Below are positions 31,898 to 40,836 of a DNA stretch of 64,000 nucleotides, one piece after another (the first letter of the stretch is position 1; every line of letters starts with the position of its first letter). The translations under genes and the position numbers were made by a program. Below the pieces are notes generated by a model. The model was given only the letters and a program-made list of their open reading frames with translations. It was not told the DNA's origin and did not search any database. Origin of the DNA: Streptomyces sp. MST-110588 (GTDB lineage Bacteria > Actinomycetota > Actinomycetes > Streptomycetales > Streptomycetaceae); assembly GCF_022695595.1 (NCBI RefSeq), contig NZ_CP074380.1:1178001-1242000 (forward strand), written 5' to 3'.

Positions 31898-32881
31898 ATG
31901 GAGCAAAGGCACCTCGGCCGCACCGGCCTGCGCGTGTCCCGCATCGGCCTGGGCACGCTCACCTGGGCCCGGGACACCGACGAGCGTGACGCCGCCGACC
32001 AGCTCAAGACGTTCTGGGAGGCCGGCGGCACCCTCGTGGACACCGCGGACGTGTACGCCGACGGGGGCGCCGAATACCTCCTGGGCCGGCTGACCGAGGG
32101 GCTGGTCCCACGTCGCGACCTGGTCATCGCCACCAAGGCCGGCAGCGTCCTGGACGCCCGCCGGCGCTGCGACGGCTCCCGCCGCCATCTGCTCTCGGCC
32201 CTGGACGCCTCACTGGAGCGGCTGGGCACGGACTACGTCGACCTGTGGCAGCTCCACACCTTCGATCCGTACACACCGCTGGAAGAGACGCTGCAGGCCG
32301 TGGACACCGCCGTCGCCAGCGGGCGGGCCCGCTACGCGGGCGTGGCGGACTTCTCCGGGTGGCAGCTCGCCAAGGCCGCCACGTGGCAGCTCGCCGCTCC
32401 CGACATACGGACCCGGCTGGCCGGCACCCAGATGGAGTACTCCCTGCTCCAGCGCGGCATCGAGCGCGAGGTGCTGCCCGCCGCCCTCGACCTGGGCATC
32501 GGGGTGCTCCCCTGCTCGCCGCTGGGCCGCGGCGTCCTCACCGGCAAGTACCGCCACGCCACCCCCGCCGACTCCCGGGGCGCCTCCGAGGACCTCGCGC
32601 CATTCGTCGCCCCGTACCTGGACGAGGCGGCGAGGCGCATCGTGGACGCGGTGGCCATCGCCGCCGACGGCCTCGCCGTCACCCCGCTCCACGTCGCCCT
32701 CGCCTGGGTCCGCGACCGGCCGGGAGTCACCGCCCCGATCGTCGGCGCGCGCACGGCGCAGCAGCTCAGAGCCTCGTTGTCAGTGGAGACCCTTAGTCTT
32801 CCTGACGAGATCCGCCGGGCGCTGGACGATGTGTCGGCCCCGGTGCACCACTATCCCGATCACGACTGGAGCACGCTGTGA
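31898..32881 (+). CDS. Aldo/keto reductase
   Basis: 327 aa from ATG 31898. NADPH-dependent TIM-barrel reductase with catalytic Asp/Tyr in VDTADVYADGGAE, Lys in VIATKAGS and His in LWQLHTFD; the coenzyme-binding end is APIVGARTAQQL. There is no ribosome site; a TAATCT 7 nt before the ATG fits a -10 box, so the mRNA may be leaderless. The stop overlaps the GTG of the next gene (GTGA), so the two are translationally coupled although their products seem unrelated. Confidence 0.92.
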   Translation: MEQRHLGRTGLRVSRIGLGTLTWARDTDERDAADQLKTFWEAGGTLVDTADVYADGGAEYLLGRLTEGLVPRRDLVIATKAGSVLDARRRCDGSRRHLLSALDASLERLGTDYVDLWQLHTFDPYTPLEETLQAVDTAVASGRARYAGVADFSGWQLAKAATWQLAAPDIRTRLAGTQMEYSLLQRGIEREVLPAALDLGIGVLPCSPLGRGVLTGKYRHATPADSRGASEDLAPFVAPYLDEAARRIVDAVAIAADGLAVTPLHVALAWVRDRPGVTAPIVGARTAQQLRASLSVETLSLPDEIRRALDDVSAPVHHYPDHDWSTL

Positions 32882-35697
32882 GTACCGACCGCCTCGCCGG
32901 CGAAGCCGCGCCCGACCATGAGGCCGGGGCCGGCGTTCCGCAGGACCGGTCCGCGGGCGAGCCGTCCGGCGCTCCGAACGGCACGGCGTCCGGCGCCGCG
33001 TCCGGCAGTCCGTCGTCGGCCGACGCCTCGGAGGTCAGCGGGCAGGGCGCGGCGCCGGACGCTTCGCAGGGAGCGGAAGCGGTTTCGCGGGAGACGGCTT
33101 CGGCGGGGACGGATTCGGCGGAGACAGATTCGGCGGGGACGGCTCCGGACGGGGAGACGGCTGACGCGACGGGTTCGGGGGAGGCAGCTTCGGACGTGGC
33201 GGCTTCGGGAGAGGGACCTTCGGACGTGGCGGCTTCGGGGGAAGCGCCTGACGCGCAGGCTTCCGAGGGGGCGGCTTCGGACGAGGCGGTTCCGGGCCAA
33301 GGTGCTCCGGAGCGGGCGGACGGCCAGAAGCCCGGGGCCGGGGCCGGTGCCGCGGCGACGGCGGCGCTGGTCGCCGCGGTACGGGCCGTGGAGCGCGGCG
33401 AGCGGTCGGCGGACTCCTTCTTCAACGACCGTGCACGGCCCGCCGCCCGGCGCCCGCGGGACCCCCAGGCCGCGCACGCCGCGCAGGCTCCGCACGCCGC
33501 GCAGACCCCGTACCCCCGACAGGCTGCGGACGCCCCGCAGGCTCCGGGCGGCGCCCCGGCGGGCCCCGCGCCGCACACCGTACGGCCGCGCGCGGAGGGC
33601 GGCGCTCCGGAGCAGGACCGCCCCGCGCCTCCCGCAGCCACCGGCGCCGGTGCCGCGGGCGCCACCGCCGCGTACGCGACCGGCCCCATGGGACAGGCCC
33701 CCGCGCACCCGGACGGGGCGGGGCCGCTGGCACCGGGCATCGACGGCGTACGGCAGGTCCTCGCGGCGGGCGGCGCGCCGGAGTCGCTGGCCGGGAAGAC
33801 CGCCGAGGTGCTCGGTGAGCGGGCGGCGCAGGCGCTGCGCGAGGACCCCTGGCAGTTGCTGGCCGTGCCCGGCGTGCGTCCTGAACAGGCCGACGGGTTC
33901 GCCCGGGCGCTGCTCGGCCCCGCGTGCGGGCCCGCCGACGAGCGGCGCGCGCAGGCGCTGGTCGGCTGGCTGCTGGAGCAGGCCGCGGTGGCGGGCCACT
34001 CCGCCCTGGAGGCCCCCGCGTTGCGTGCCGCGCTCGCCCAGCGCTCCGTACCGGACCCGGACCAGGCCCTTCAGCTCGCCATCGCCGACGGCGCCGTACT
34101 GGTCTTCCAGGACGCCATCGAGACGCCCTCGGGAGCCCGGCCGGCGGCGCCGGAGGACACCGACGAGGCGGACGAGCCGCCGGTACGGGTCCTGCTCGGG
34201 CTGGACCGGTTCGCGATGGCCGAGGAGAGCGTCGCCGACGGCCTCGCACGGCTGCTGAACACCTTCGACGAGGCGGACGCCGGAGCGGCCCCGGCCACCG
34301 GGGCCAAGAGCGACGACGGGAGTGACGGTGGCGGAGCCGGGGACACGGCGGCTGACGGCGTCGATGCCGCGCCCGGCACCGCCTCCGGGCCCGCTCGTCC
34401 CGGCGCGGAGGACTGGGAAGCGGCGGCTGCCGCCGCTCCCTCCCCGTCCGCGGCCGAGCTGATCCGTGCGGCGGCCCGCGCCGGTCTCGTGACACACACC
34501 GGTGCGCAGGCGGCGCGCGCCGAGCCCGCGGCGCTGGTCGCCGCGGCGCGTGCGATGGGCCTGCGGGCCTACGGTGCCACGCACAGCGCGGACGGCCGCC
34601 GCCGGCTCGGCCGCCTGATCGCCGAGGCGGCGGGCCCCGAGGGCACCGGCCACACCGACACCGCCACCGACACCGACACCGACACCACCACTGATACCGA
34701 CACCGATGCCGACGGGGCGGCCGTCACCCTCGCCGGGCTGCTGGCCGGACGCGAAGGGCCGGGACGGGATGCGGACGGGGCGCTCGCGCTCGACCTGCTG
34801 GTCGTGCTGGACGCGCCCCAGTTGGACCTGGAGACCGCGGCGGCCCTGGTGGAGTCGCTCGCGGACGGCACCCGGCTCGTACTCAGCGGCGACCCCGGTG
34901 TGCTGTGGTCGGCCGGGCCCGGCAAGCTGTTCGCGGATCTCCTGGCCGCGCGCTTCTGCCCGCACGTCGCCTCCCGTACGCCCGACTTCGGCCCGATCGG
35001 CGAGCTGGTGTCCGGCGTGGGGATCGGTGAGCTGAACCAGGTCGAGGCGCCCGGCAAGGAGGTGGTGATCGTCCCGGTGCGCGACGCGGGCGAGGCGGTG
35101 CACCGTACCGTCCAGCTCGTCGCCGACTCCGTGCCGCGCGCGATCGGCGTACCGCCGGAGCACACACGGGTCATCACGGTCGGGCACGGCGGCTCGGCGG
35201 GCACCCGGGCGCTCAACGCCGCCCTCAAGGAGCGGCTCAACCCCGGACCGGGCCGCTTCGGCGGCTTCGACCCGGGTGACCGGGTCGCGTACTCCCCCGC
35301 GCCCGGCCGCACCGTGGAGGCCACGGTCACCGGCGCGGACGCCGCCGGTCTGCACCTGGACTGCGGTGGCTCCGCGCTCGTCGTACCGCGCGAGCGGGTC
35401 ACCGGCGGCGCGGTACGGCACGGCTGGGCGCTCACCGCCCACCAGGCGGCCGGGATGCGCTGGCCCGCCGTCGTGGCGGTGCTGCCCGGCGACGCCGCCA
35501 AGGGCCTGACCCGCGCCTGGGTCTACACCGCCTTCAGCCGTGCCGAGCGCCATCTGTCCGTCGTCCAGGGCGTGGACCAGGCACTGGCGCGCGCGGTCGC
35601 CGAGATTCCCGTCAAGGACCGTACGACCCGGCTGCGGACGCTCCTGAGCCTGCACGGCGACCAGCCCGCCGGGAGCCCCATGTCGGCCACCGGCTGA
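32878..35697 (+). CDS. RecD/UvrD-like helicase-related protein with a degenerate ATP site
   Basis: 939 aa. Residues 1-about 175 are low-complexity (Ala/Ser/Asp/Glu repeats such as SDVAASGE). A helix-hairpin-helix region (about 294-345, LLAVPGVRPEQADGFARALL) matches the N-terminal part of RecD2 helicases. The following ATPase core lacks a GxxGxGK(T/S) P-loop (expected near 520-560), and its Walker B reads LLVVLDAPQLD. A Thr-Asp tract (TDTATDTDTDTTTDTDTD, about 594-611) interrupts it. The C-terminal UvrD_C_2-like end, TAHQAAGMRWPAVVAVL and AWVYTAFSRAERHLSVV, is well kept. It probably binds DNA, but unwinding is doubtful. Confidence 0.8.
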   Translation: MSTDRLAGEAAPDHEAGAGVPQDRSAGEPSGAPNGTASGAASGSPSSADASEVSGQGAAPDASQGAEAVSRETASAGTDSAETDSAGTAPDGETADATGSGEAASDVAASGEGPSDVAASGEAPDAQASEGAASDEAVPGQGAPERADGQKPGAGAGAAATAALVAAVRAVERGERSADSFFNDRARPAARRPRDPQAAHAAQAPHAAQTPYPRQAADAPQAPGGAPAGPAPHTVRPRAEGGAPEQDRPAPPAATGAGAAGATAAYATGPMGQAPAHPDGAGPLAPGIDGVRQVLAAGGAPESLAGKTAEVLGERAAQALREDPWQLLAVPGVRPEQADGFARALLGPACGPADERRAQALVGWLLEQAAVAGHSALEAPALRAALAQRSVPDPDQALQLAIADGAVLVFQDAIETPSGARPAAPEDTDEADEPPVRVLLGLDRFAMAEESVADGLARLLNTFDEADAGAAPATGAKSDDGSDGGGAGDTAADGVDAAPGTASGPARPGAEDWEAAAAAAPSPSAAELIRAAARAGLVTHTGAQAARAEPAALVAAARAMGLRAYGATHSADGRRRLGRLIAEAAGPEGTGHTDTATDTDTDTTTDTDTDADGAAVTLAGLLAGREGPGRDADGALALDLLVVLDAPQLDLETAAALVESLADGTRLVLSGDPGVLWSAGPGKLFADLLAARFCPHVASRTPDFGPIGELVSGVGIGELNQVEAPGKEVVIVPVRDAGEAVHRTVQLVADSVPRAIGVPPEHTRVITVGHGGSAGTRALNAALKERLNPGPGRFGGFDPGDRVAYSPAPGRTVEATVTGADAAGLHLDCGGSALVVPRERVTGGAVRHGWALTAHQAAGMRWPAVVAVLPGDAAKGLTRAWVYTAFSRAERHLSVVQGVDQALARAVAEIPVKDRTTRLRTLLSLHGDQPAGSPMSATG

Positions 35698-35704
35698 ACC
35701 GTAC

Positions 35705-35735
35705 GGAGCCGGGCCGCCCCGCGCGGCCCGGCTCC
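35705..35735. terminator. Bidirectional terminator
   Basis: A perfect 12-bp stem GGAGCCGGGCCG with a 7-nt loop begins 8 bp after the RecD-like stop codon, between convergent genes. Confidence 0.85.
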
Positions 35736-35884
35736 GCCCTTCACCACACCCACGGACACGCGGTCAGGCGGTCACGCGGTTCCCGCGGGCAGGACCACGT
35801 GACCACACCGGCGCCACGGCACCGACGCACCACCTGCCTGCTTCCGCGGTCCCGCCCGCGCCCTGCCGCCGGAACCCGGCGCTC

Positions 35885-36619
35885 TCAGCGCTCCCTGTCG
35901 AGGACCTCCAGCGCGTCCTCGTCCTCGACATCCTCCTCCTCGACATCGTCGTCCTCGTCGTCATCGTCCACGCCCAGCTCCTCGTCGAAGACGGAGCTGA
36001 CGTCGAAGCGGCACACCACGCGCTGCGGATCGGCCTGGTCGAAGGGGGCGGACAGCCACTCCCCCGGCTCCGGGGGCTCGTCGGCCGCCGTCACCCAGAG
36101 CGTGGAATCACCCTCCTCCAGCCCGAATTCCTTGTGCCGGGAGGCGATCTCGTCGGGTTCGTACTCCCCGAAGAGCACACCCAGCGCGGCGTGCACGCTG
36201 CCACCCACCACTCCCGCCGCGGCCCCGTTGCCGACGCCGGTGTCCGGCGGGGCGCCGACGGCCGAGTCCGGGTCGAGGTCGGCGATGCGCTGCGCCTGCG
36301 TCAGCAGCCGCTGCGGTTCGACCACGGCGTAGTCGCGCCGGATCAGCACGCTCAGCGCACTCGGTTCCTCCGGCCCCGCGTACGCGGGCAGCGTGTCGTT
36401 CCCCGGGATCTCGAAGGGGGTGACCTCGTCATAGGTGTCGTACAGCAGCTCGTCGTACGCCTCTGCCGCCGCGGCGAGTTCGTCGAACGCGGCATAGACC
36501 GCCGGATCGTCCTGCCCTGAACGGCGTTCGACCGCATCGAGGTGACGGTCCAGCGCGGCTTTGACCGCCTCGGCGGCGGCACGTACCTCGGCAGCGGAGG
36601 GCTGCGCAGCATCAGACAT
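35885..36619 (-). CDS. Hypothetical acidic protein
   Basis: 244 aa from ATG 36619. The N-terminal half is helical and Ala-rich (AAAEAVKAALDRHLDAVERR); the middle has IRRDYAVVEPQRLLTQAQRI and LFGEYEPDEIASRHKEFGLEEG. The last 35 residues are extremely acidic (VDDDDEDDDVEEEDVEDED). Homologues are conserved in streptomycetes without known function. No ribosome site is visible and a -10-like TAGCGT lies about 8-13 bp upstream, suggesting a leaderless mRNA. It is divergent from the DUF5703 gene, 47 bp between starts. Confidence 0.85.
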   Translation of the reverse strand: MSDAAQPSAAEVRAAAEAVKAALDRHLDAVERRSGQDDPAVYAAFDELAAAAEAYDELLYDTYDEVTPFEIPGNDTLPAYAGPEEPSALSVLIRRDYAVVEPQRLLTQAQRIADLDPDSAVGAPPDTGVGNGAAAGVVGGSVHAALGVLFGEYEPDEIASRHKEFGLEEGDSTLWVTAADEPPEPGEWLSAPFDQADPQRVVCRFDVSSVFDEELGVDDDDEDDDVEEEDVEDEDALEVLDRER

Positions 36620-36666
36620 AGTGCAGACGCTATCCGTACCGGGGCGTGTCCCGCACAATAGATGCG
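36620..36666. promoter_or_regulatory. Compact divergent promoter for two probably leaderless genes
   Basis: Only 47 bp separate the two start codons and neither has a Shine-Dalgarno sequence. ACAATAG lies 6 nt before the plus-strand ATG, and GATAGCGT lies 8 nt before the minus-strand ATG. Both are placed as -10 elements of leaderless transcripts, so the promoters overlap and could compete. Confidence 0.5.
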
Positions 36667-36855
36667 ATGCCGGAATACGAATTCTGCGATGTGTACGTGC
36701 CTCGGGGGGTCTCCCGCAAGGCCGCCACACGCCTGCTGACCGACCATGCCGAGTACGGACACTGGGAGTTGGACCGACTTCGACTCAATCCCGACGGCAG
36801 CCGCAAGGTGCGGCTGCGCCGCCGGATCATCCGACAGATCCGCGCCACATGGTGA
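36667..36855 (+). CDS. DUF5703 family small protein
   Basis: A 62-aa protein, MPEYEFCDVYVPRGVSRK followed by RLLTDHAEYGHWELDRLRL and an Arg-rich end RKVRLRRRIIRQIRATW. It is highly conserved in streptomycetes and assigned to DUF5703. The basic tail could bind RNA or phospholipid, but no function is known. The ATG at 36667 is preferred to an upstream in-frame GTG because the family begins MPEYEF. Confidence 0.88.
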   Translation: MPEYEFCDVYVPRGVSRKAATRLLTDHAEYGHWELDRLRLNPDGSRKVRLRRRIIRQIRATW

Positions 36856-36917
36856 CGGTGCACCGGCGCGCTCAAATGATCATGCCTGGAATCGGTCAGG
36901 GACCGATCAGGGCCGGA

Positions 36918-36950
36918 CGGAGCGGGCCCGCGGTCGCGGGACCCGCTCCG
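36918..36950. terminator. Hairpin between the DUF5703 gene and chpC
   Basis: CGGAGCGGG-CCCGCG pairs with CGCGGG-ACCCGCTCCG with one unpaired base, in the space between these convergent genes. Confidence 0.65.
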
Positions 36951-37069
36951 CCTGTACCGAACCGGTCATGACGGCACCGGCTGCCGGATGACGGCACCGG
37001 GCGCCGACCCCTTCGACATCTTCAGGGATACGTCCGGTTCCTCAGGAATGCATCCTCGTACGCGCCGTC

Positions 37070-37968
37070 TCAGACGCCGGGCGTGCGGGCCGTACGAGAC
37101 GTACGGGCGCGCCGGTAGAGCACCGCGCCGCCGAGCAGCAGGCCCGTGCCCGTCGACAGGGCGAGGCCGAGCTGTCCCGCGCCCGTCTGCGCGAGCTGTC
37201 CGATGCCGGTGAGCGGGGTCAGGCCGGAGCTGCCTGCCGCCTCGACATCATCGGCCGACGCATGCCGCCCCGGCCCGCTCCGCGCATCCGGCGAGCCCGG
37301 TGCGGCGCGATGCCGCCCCACACCTGCGTCATCGGTTGTGCCCGTGTGGCTCTTTTTGCCCGAGTCCTGAGCGTCCCCGGGCCCGCCCGGATGATCCGAG
37401 GCCGGCGGATGATGCGGCCCTGGCCCCTGCGGATGACTCGGACCGTCCGAGTGCCCCGGGCTGCCCGGCCCGTGCGGATGCTGTGGGCCGGACGGCGGTG
37501 TCGCCGAGCCGTTGGAGCAGTGGTTGCCGCTCGTGGAGTTGCCGGCCCCGATGACCGTGACGGTGTTCCCGCAGGCGTTGACCGGCGCGTCGACCGTCGC
37601 CTGGATGCTGTTGCCCGACAGGATGCCGGGCGAGTTCTGCGTCTGTCCCCCGGCCCGGGTGGAGCCGTGCCCGCCCCTGTCGGTGAACCGCCGCTGCCGC
37701 CCCCACTGCCGCCGTGCGACGCGCCGGACCCGTTGCCACACGAATTGCCCGTGGCGGGGTTGAACAGCCCGACGACGTCGACGGTGTTCCCGCAGGCGTT
37801 GACCGGTGCCTCGACGGGAATTTGTACCGTGTTTCCGGACAGCACTCCTGGTGAGTGCGCCGTGGCGCTCTGCGCGCCGGATTCTGCGTGCGCGTAGCCG
37901 CCTGCTATGGCAAACATACCGCTCGCGGCTGCCACTGTGAGCAGCCCTTTCTTCGCAACCTGTCGCAT
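37070..37968 (-). pseudogene. chpC: Long chaplin ChpC with sorting signal, apparent frameshift
   Basis: Starts at ATG 37968 (GGGGAGC upstream) with a Sec signal peptide (VAKKGLLTVAAASGMFAIAG...AHAE). Chaplin domain 1 has SPGVLSGNTVQIPVEAPVNA and two Cys. After a Gly/Ser linker the frame changes at the five-G run 37647-37651, and domain 2 (NSPGILSGNSIQATVDAP, two Cys) follows. Next come a Pro/His/Gly-rich wall-spanning stretch, sorting signal LAQTG, a hydrophobic segment and RRAR. One extra G gives 299 aa. Long chaplins are attached to the cell wall by sortase and anchor short chaplins on aerial hyphae. All parts are intact, so a sequencing error is likely. Confidence 0.9.
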
Positions 37969-38045
37969 AGATCGCTCCCCTGCCTTCTACCTTCAGGAAT
38001 GCGCGCGGGAAATTCTTTGGTCCCCCGCCCGCCAAAATACCCAGC

Positions 38046-38080
38046 GGCCCCGGAGCGAAAAGAAAAAACGCTCCGGAGCC
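38046..38080 (-). terminator. Terminator after chpH
   Basis: GGCTCCGGAGCG pairs with CGCTCCGGGGCC (one G-G mismatch) around a T-rich loop (TTTTTTCTTTT in the transcript direction), between chpH and chpC, so the two chaplin genes are probably separate transcripts. Confidence 0.7.
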
Positions 38081-38116
38081 GACCGGGGTTACACCCTCAC
38101 GGGTTGAGACGCAACG

Positions 38117-38350
38117 TCAGTCGTTGACGCAGGTGTTGCCGAAGGCGGGGTTCAGCAGCCCGATGATGTCGATGGTGTTGCCGCACAGGTTGATCGGCAC
38201 GTGAATCGGCACCTGGAGCATGTTGGCGGTGAGAACACCCGGGGAGTTGACGGCGGCAGCCTGGCCACCGGCGTCGGCCACAGCCAGTCCCGCACCGGCG
38301 AGCACAAGGCCCCCCGTGACTGCCGCAGCAGCGACGACCTTCTTGATCAT
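38117..38350 (-). CDS. chpH: Short chaplin ChpH
   Basis: 77 aa. Signal peptide MIKKVVAAAAVTGGLVLAGA to about ADA (residue 26), leaving a mature chaplin of about 50 residues: AAVNSPGVLTANMLQVPIHV, NLCGNTIDIIGLLNPAFGNT, CVND. It has the two conserved cysteines that form an intramolecular bond. Short chaplins self-assemble into amyloid-like films that make aerial hyphae and spores water-repellent. The pairing with chpC matches the S. coelicolor arrangement. AGGAGGAACA precedes the ATG. Confidence 0.96.
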   Translation of the reverse strand: MIKKVVAAAAVTGGLVLAGAGLAVADAGGQAAAVNSPGVLTANMLQVPIHVPINLCGNTIDIIGLLNPAFGNTCVND

Positions 38351-38503
38351 TGTTCCTCCTCGTTGACAATGCGATCCCAGCCGCGAACCGCACTCCCTGC
38401 AACGAGAAGGGAGCGTTGAAGCTACGAGAGTATCGCTCCGTTCACTCCATTCAGTTAAATACGCACGCCCGAACGATTATCTCCCGGCATGTCGCTCGAC
38501 ACG

Positions 38504-39838
38504 TCAGCTCTGGTCGATGAAACGGTCCAACACCCGTGCGCCGAACTTCAGCCCTTCCACCGGAACCCGCTCGTCCACACCGTGGAACATGCCGGCGAAG
38601 TCCAGCTCCGGCGGCAGCTTGAGCGGCGCGAATCCGAAGCAGCGGATTCCCAGGTCGTCGAAGGACTTGGCGTCCGTACCACCGGAGAGCATGTACGGCA
38701 CGGCCCGCGCGATCGGGTCCTCCGCCTGGAGCGCCGACTGCATCGCGTCCACCAGTGCCCCGTCGAAGCTGGTCTCCAGTGCCTTGTCGGCGTGGATGTC
38801 CTCCCGCTTGACGCGCGGCCCCAGAACGCGGTCCAGGTCGGCCAGGAACTCCTCCTCGTACCCCGGCAGGAAGCGCCCGTCCACGTGCGCGGTCGCCTGC
38901 CCCGGGATGACATTGACCTTGTAGCCCGCGCCCAGTTGCGTCGGCGCGGCGGTGTTCTGCAGCGTAGCCCCGATGATCTTCGCGATGCCGCCCAGCTTGG
39001 CGAGCGTCTCCTCCATGTTCTCGGGGTCCAGCTCGGTGCCCAGCGCATCGGACAGCTCGTCCAGGAAGGACCGTACGGTCTTGGTCACCCGCACCGGGAA
39101 CTTGTGCCGCCCCAGCCGCCCGACCGCCTCGCACAGCTCCGTGATCGCGTTGTCGTCGTTCGTCATCGAGCCGTGGCCGGCGGTGCCGTCGACCGTCAGC
39201 CTCATCCAGTGCATGCCCTTCTGGGCCGTCTCCACCAGATAGAGCCGCAGTTTCTCGTTGACGGTGAAGGAGAACCCGCCGACCTCACCGATGGCCTCCG
39301 TCACCCCCTCGAAGAGACCGGGATGCTTGTCGACGAGGTGACGGGCGCCATACGTACCCCCCGCCTCCTCGTCGGCCAGGAAGGCCAGCACGATGTCGCG
39401 CGGGGGTTTGCGCCCGGAGCGCATGCGGTCACGTACGACCGCCAGCGTCATGGCGTCCATGTCCTTCATGTCGACCGCCCCGCGCCCCCACACGCACCCG
39501 TCGGCGATCTCCCCGGAGAACGGGTGGTGCGTCCAGTCCTCGGCGTTCGCCGGTACGACATCGGTGTGCCCGTGGATGAGCAGCGCGGGCCGCGAGGGAT
39601 CGGCGCCCTCGATACGGGCCACCGTCGACGCCCGTCCTTTGTGGGACTCGAAGATCTGCGGCTCCAGCCCCACCTCGGCGAGCTTCTCCGCCACGTATTC
39701 GGCGGCGGCCCGCTCCCCCGGGCCCGAGTGGTCGCCGTAATTGCTGGTGTCGATCCGGATCAGGTCGCGGCACAGATCCACGACCTCGTCCTCGCCACCG
39801 ACCGTACGGCCCGGCTGGCCCGGCTGTGACTCGCTCAC
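38504..39838 (-). CDS. M20-family metallopeptidase
   Basis: 444 aa. Dinuclear zinc hydrolase of the M20/ArgE/DapE type: first metal site LLIHGHTDVVP, bridging Asp in GRGAVDMKDMDAM, catalytic Glu and ligand in FLADEEAGGTYGA, and final His in AGMFHGVDERVPVEGL. The lid/dimer domain lies about 200-310. It cleaves an amide or peptide bond in a small substrate; which one is unknown. Cytoplasmic, no signal peptide. The gene lies between chpH and tRNA-Leu and is probably transcribed alone. Confidence 0.93.
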   Translation of the reverse strand: MSESQPGQPGRTVGGEDEVVDLCRDLIRIDTSNYGDHSGPGERAAAEYVAEKLAEVGLEPQIFESHKGRASTVARIEGADPSRPALLIHGHTDVVPANAEDWTHHPFSGEIADGCVWGRGAVDMKDMDAMTLAVVRDRMRSGRKPPRDIVLAFLADEEAGGTYGARHLVDKHPGLFEGVTEAIGEVGGFSFTVNEKLRLYLVETAQKGMHWMRLTVDGTAGHGSMTNDDNAITELCEAVGRLGRHKFPVRVTKTVRSFLDELSDALGTELDPENMEETLAKLGGIAKIIGATLQNTAAPTQLGAGYKVNVIPGQATAHVDGRFLPGYEEEFLADLDRVLGPRVKREDIHADKALETSFDGALVDAMQSALQAEDPIARAVPYMLSGGTDAKSFDDLGIRCFGFAPLKLPPELDFAGMFHGVDERVPVEGLKFGARVLDRFIDQS

Positions 39839-40074
39839 ACTGCCTCCTCATGGTTCACGGCCGCGCCGCACCCCCGAAAGGGCACGGTCCACGGCGGGGT
39901 CCACCGCCATCCTCCACCCCGCCGCCGCCGCACCCAAGGCCGTAATCCCCCCGACACACGCAGGCCACAGCCCCGCACCCCCTCCCCCGCCGCACCCCGC
40001 CGTGATCGACCACCCCCGAACGTTTGCTATTGTTTTCCTCGTCGGAACGGCCCAGGCCGCGAAGACAACACCTG

Positions 40075-40162
40075 GTCCGGGTGGCGGAATGGCAGACGCG
40101 CTAGCTTGAGGTGCTAGTGCCCTTTATCGGGCGTGGGGGTTCAAGTCCCCCCTCGGACACCA
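40075..40162 (+). tRNA. tRNA-Leu (anticodon GAG)
   Basis: The acceptor stem GTCCGGG pairs with CTCGGAC; D-arm GTGGCGGAATGGCAGAC; anticodon stem CTAGC/GCTAG with loop TTGAGGT, giving anticodon GAG; long variable arm typical of class II tRNAs (GCCCTTTATCGGGC); T-arm with GGTTCAAGTCC. The CCA end is encoded (40160-40162). It reads CUC/CUU leucine codons. Confidence 0.96.
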
Positions 40163-40169
40163 GCAGAGA

Positions 40170-40191
40170 CCCCACTTCGTGTGGGGTTTTT
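40170..40191 (+). terminator. Rho-independent terminator of tRNA-Leu
   Basis: CCCCAC-TTCGT-GTGGGG is followed by five T, 8 bp after the tRNA. Confidence 0.93.
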
Positions 40192-40192
40192 C

Positions 40193-40549
40193 TTTGTCCC
40201 GGTCTGTGGCGTGACCGGCCACGTGACCAACAGCCGAGCGATTCTCCTGGTCAGACCAGTAATGCGTGCCGTCGCCGGCGGGCGGAGACCTTCTCCAGGT
40301 CCTGGGGGCCGCCTGCCTCGCCCGTACCCGCCCGAACAGCACGAAGCCAGTTCGCGGAGGAGCCACCCGTTCGGAACCGACACGAATGGGCCCGCAGAGG
40401 GAGAGCCTGTCCGCAAGAAAGAGGGCTGCCCGCCCGCAAGGACCTCGCACTGCCCGCTCTCAGACAGTGCTGCCGACGTCGATTCCTGAGCAATCGTTCA
40501 GCGGCGATCAATTTCGTTGTTTGCGGTGACGAGCGCTATGTGGCGAAGT
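40193..40549. other. 357-bp region without a clear gene after tRNA-Leu
   Basis: Open frames here lack Streptomyces-like third-position GC bias. The part around 40480-40530 is comparatively AT-rich (CAATTTCGTTGTTTGCGG). No integrase, direct repeat of the tRNA 3' end or other mobile signature is visible. Confidence 0.4.
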
Positions 40550-40751
40550 CGTGCCGCCAGGGGCATTGCTTACCGGAGCACCCGCCGCTTCCTCCAAGAC
40601 ATCCGATGCCTCCCGGGCTTCAGCAGCTTCAGCAACTTCCGATGTGTCAATGCCGTGGCTGGTTTGGGGCGCGGCCACCGCTGGCGCCATCGGTGTCGGC
40701 GTGGTGACGGGGTACGGCGTGTTCCGCCGTCGCCGCGACACCGCACGCTGA
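40550..40751 (+). CDS. Small Ser/Ala-rich protein with one C-terminal membrane segment
   Basis: Up to 66 aa from GTG 40550. A Ser/Ala/Thr-rich N-terminal half precedes one hydrophobic segment, WLVWGAATAGAIGVGVV (about 36-52), and a basic end FRRRRDTAR. This resembles the anchor end of a surface protein but has no LPXTG. The frame ends 50 bp before a strong T-tailed terminator on the same strand, which supports a real transcript. No good ribosome site is seen, so the start is uncertain and it could be the tail of a decayed gene. Confidence 0.4.
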
Positions 40752-40801
40752 CCGATACCCCCAAGACCTCCGCAGACATCCCTCTCGGGCACCGGTTGGA
40801 G

Positions 40802-40836
40802 CCCTACGGTCTTTCGCGGACCGTAGGGATCTTTTT
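40802..40836 (+). terminator. Rho-independent terminator
   Basis: CCCTACGGTC pairs with GACCGTAGGG around a 7-nt loop, followed by ATCTTTTT on the plus strand. Confidence 0.9.

Noticed and set aside
32860..35655. A 931-codon minus-strand frame opposite the RecD-like gene
   Set aside because: The plus strand carries the conserved helix-hairpin-helix and UvrD_C-like parts; the minus-strand protein is repetitive with no family motif.
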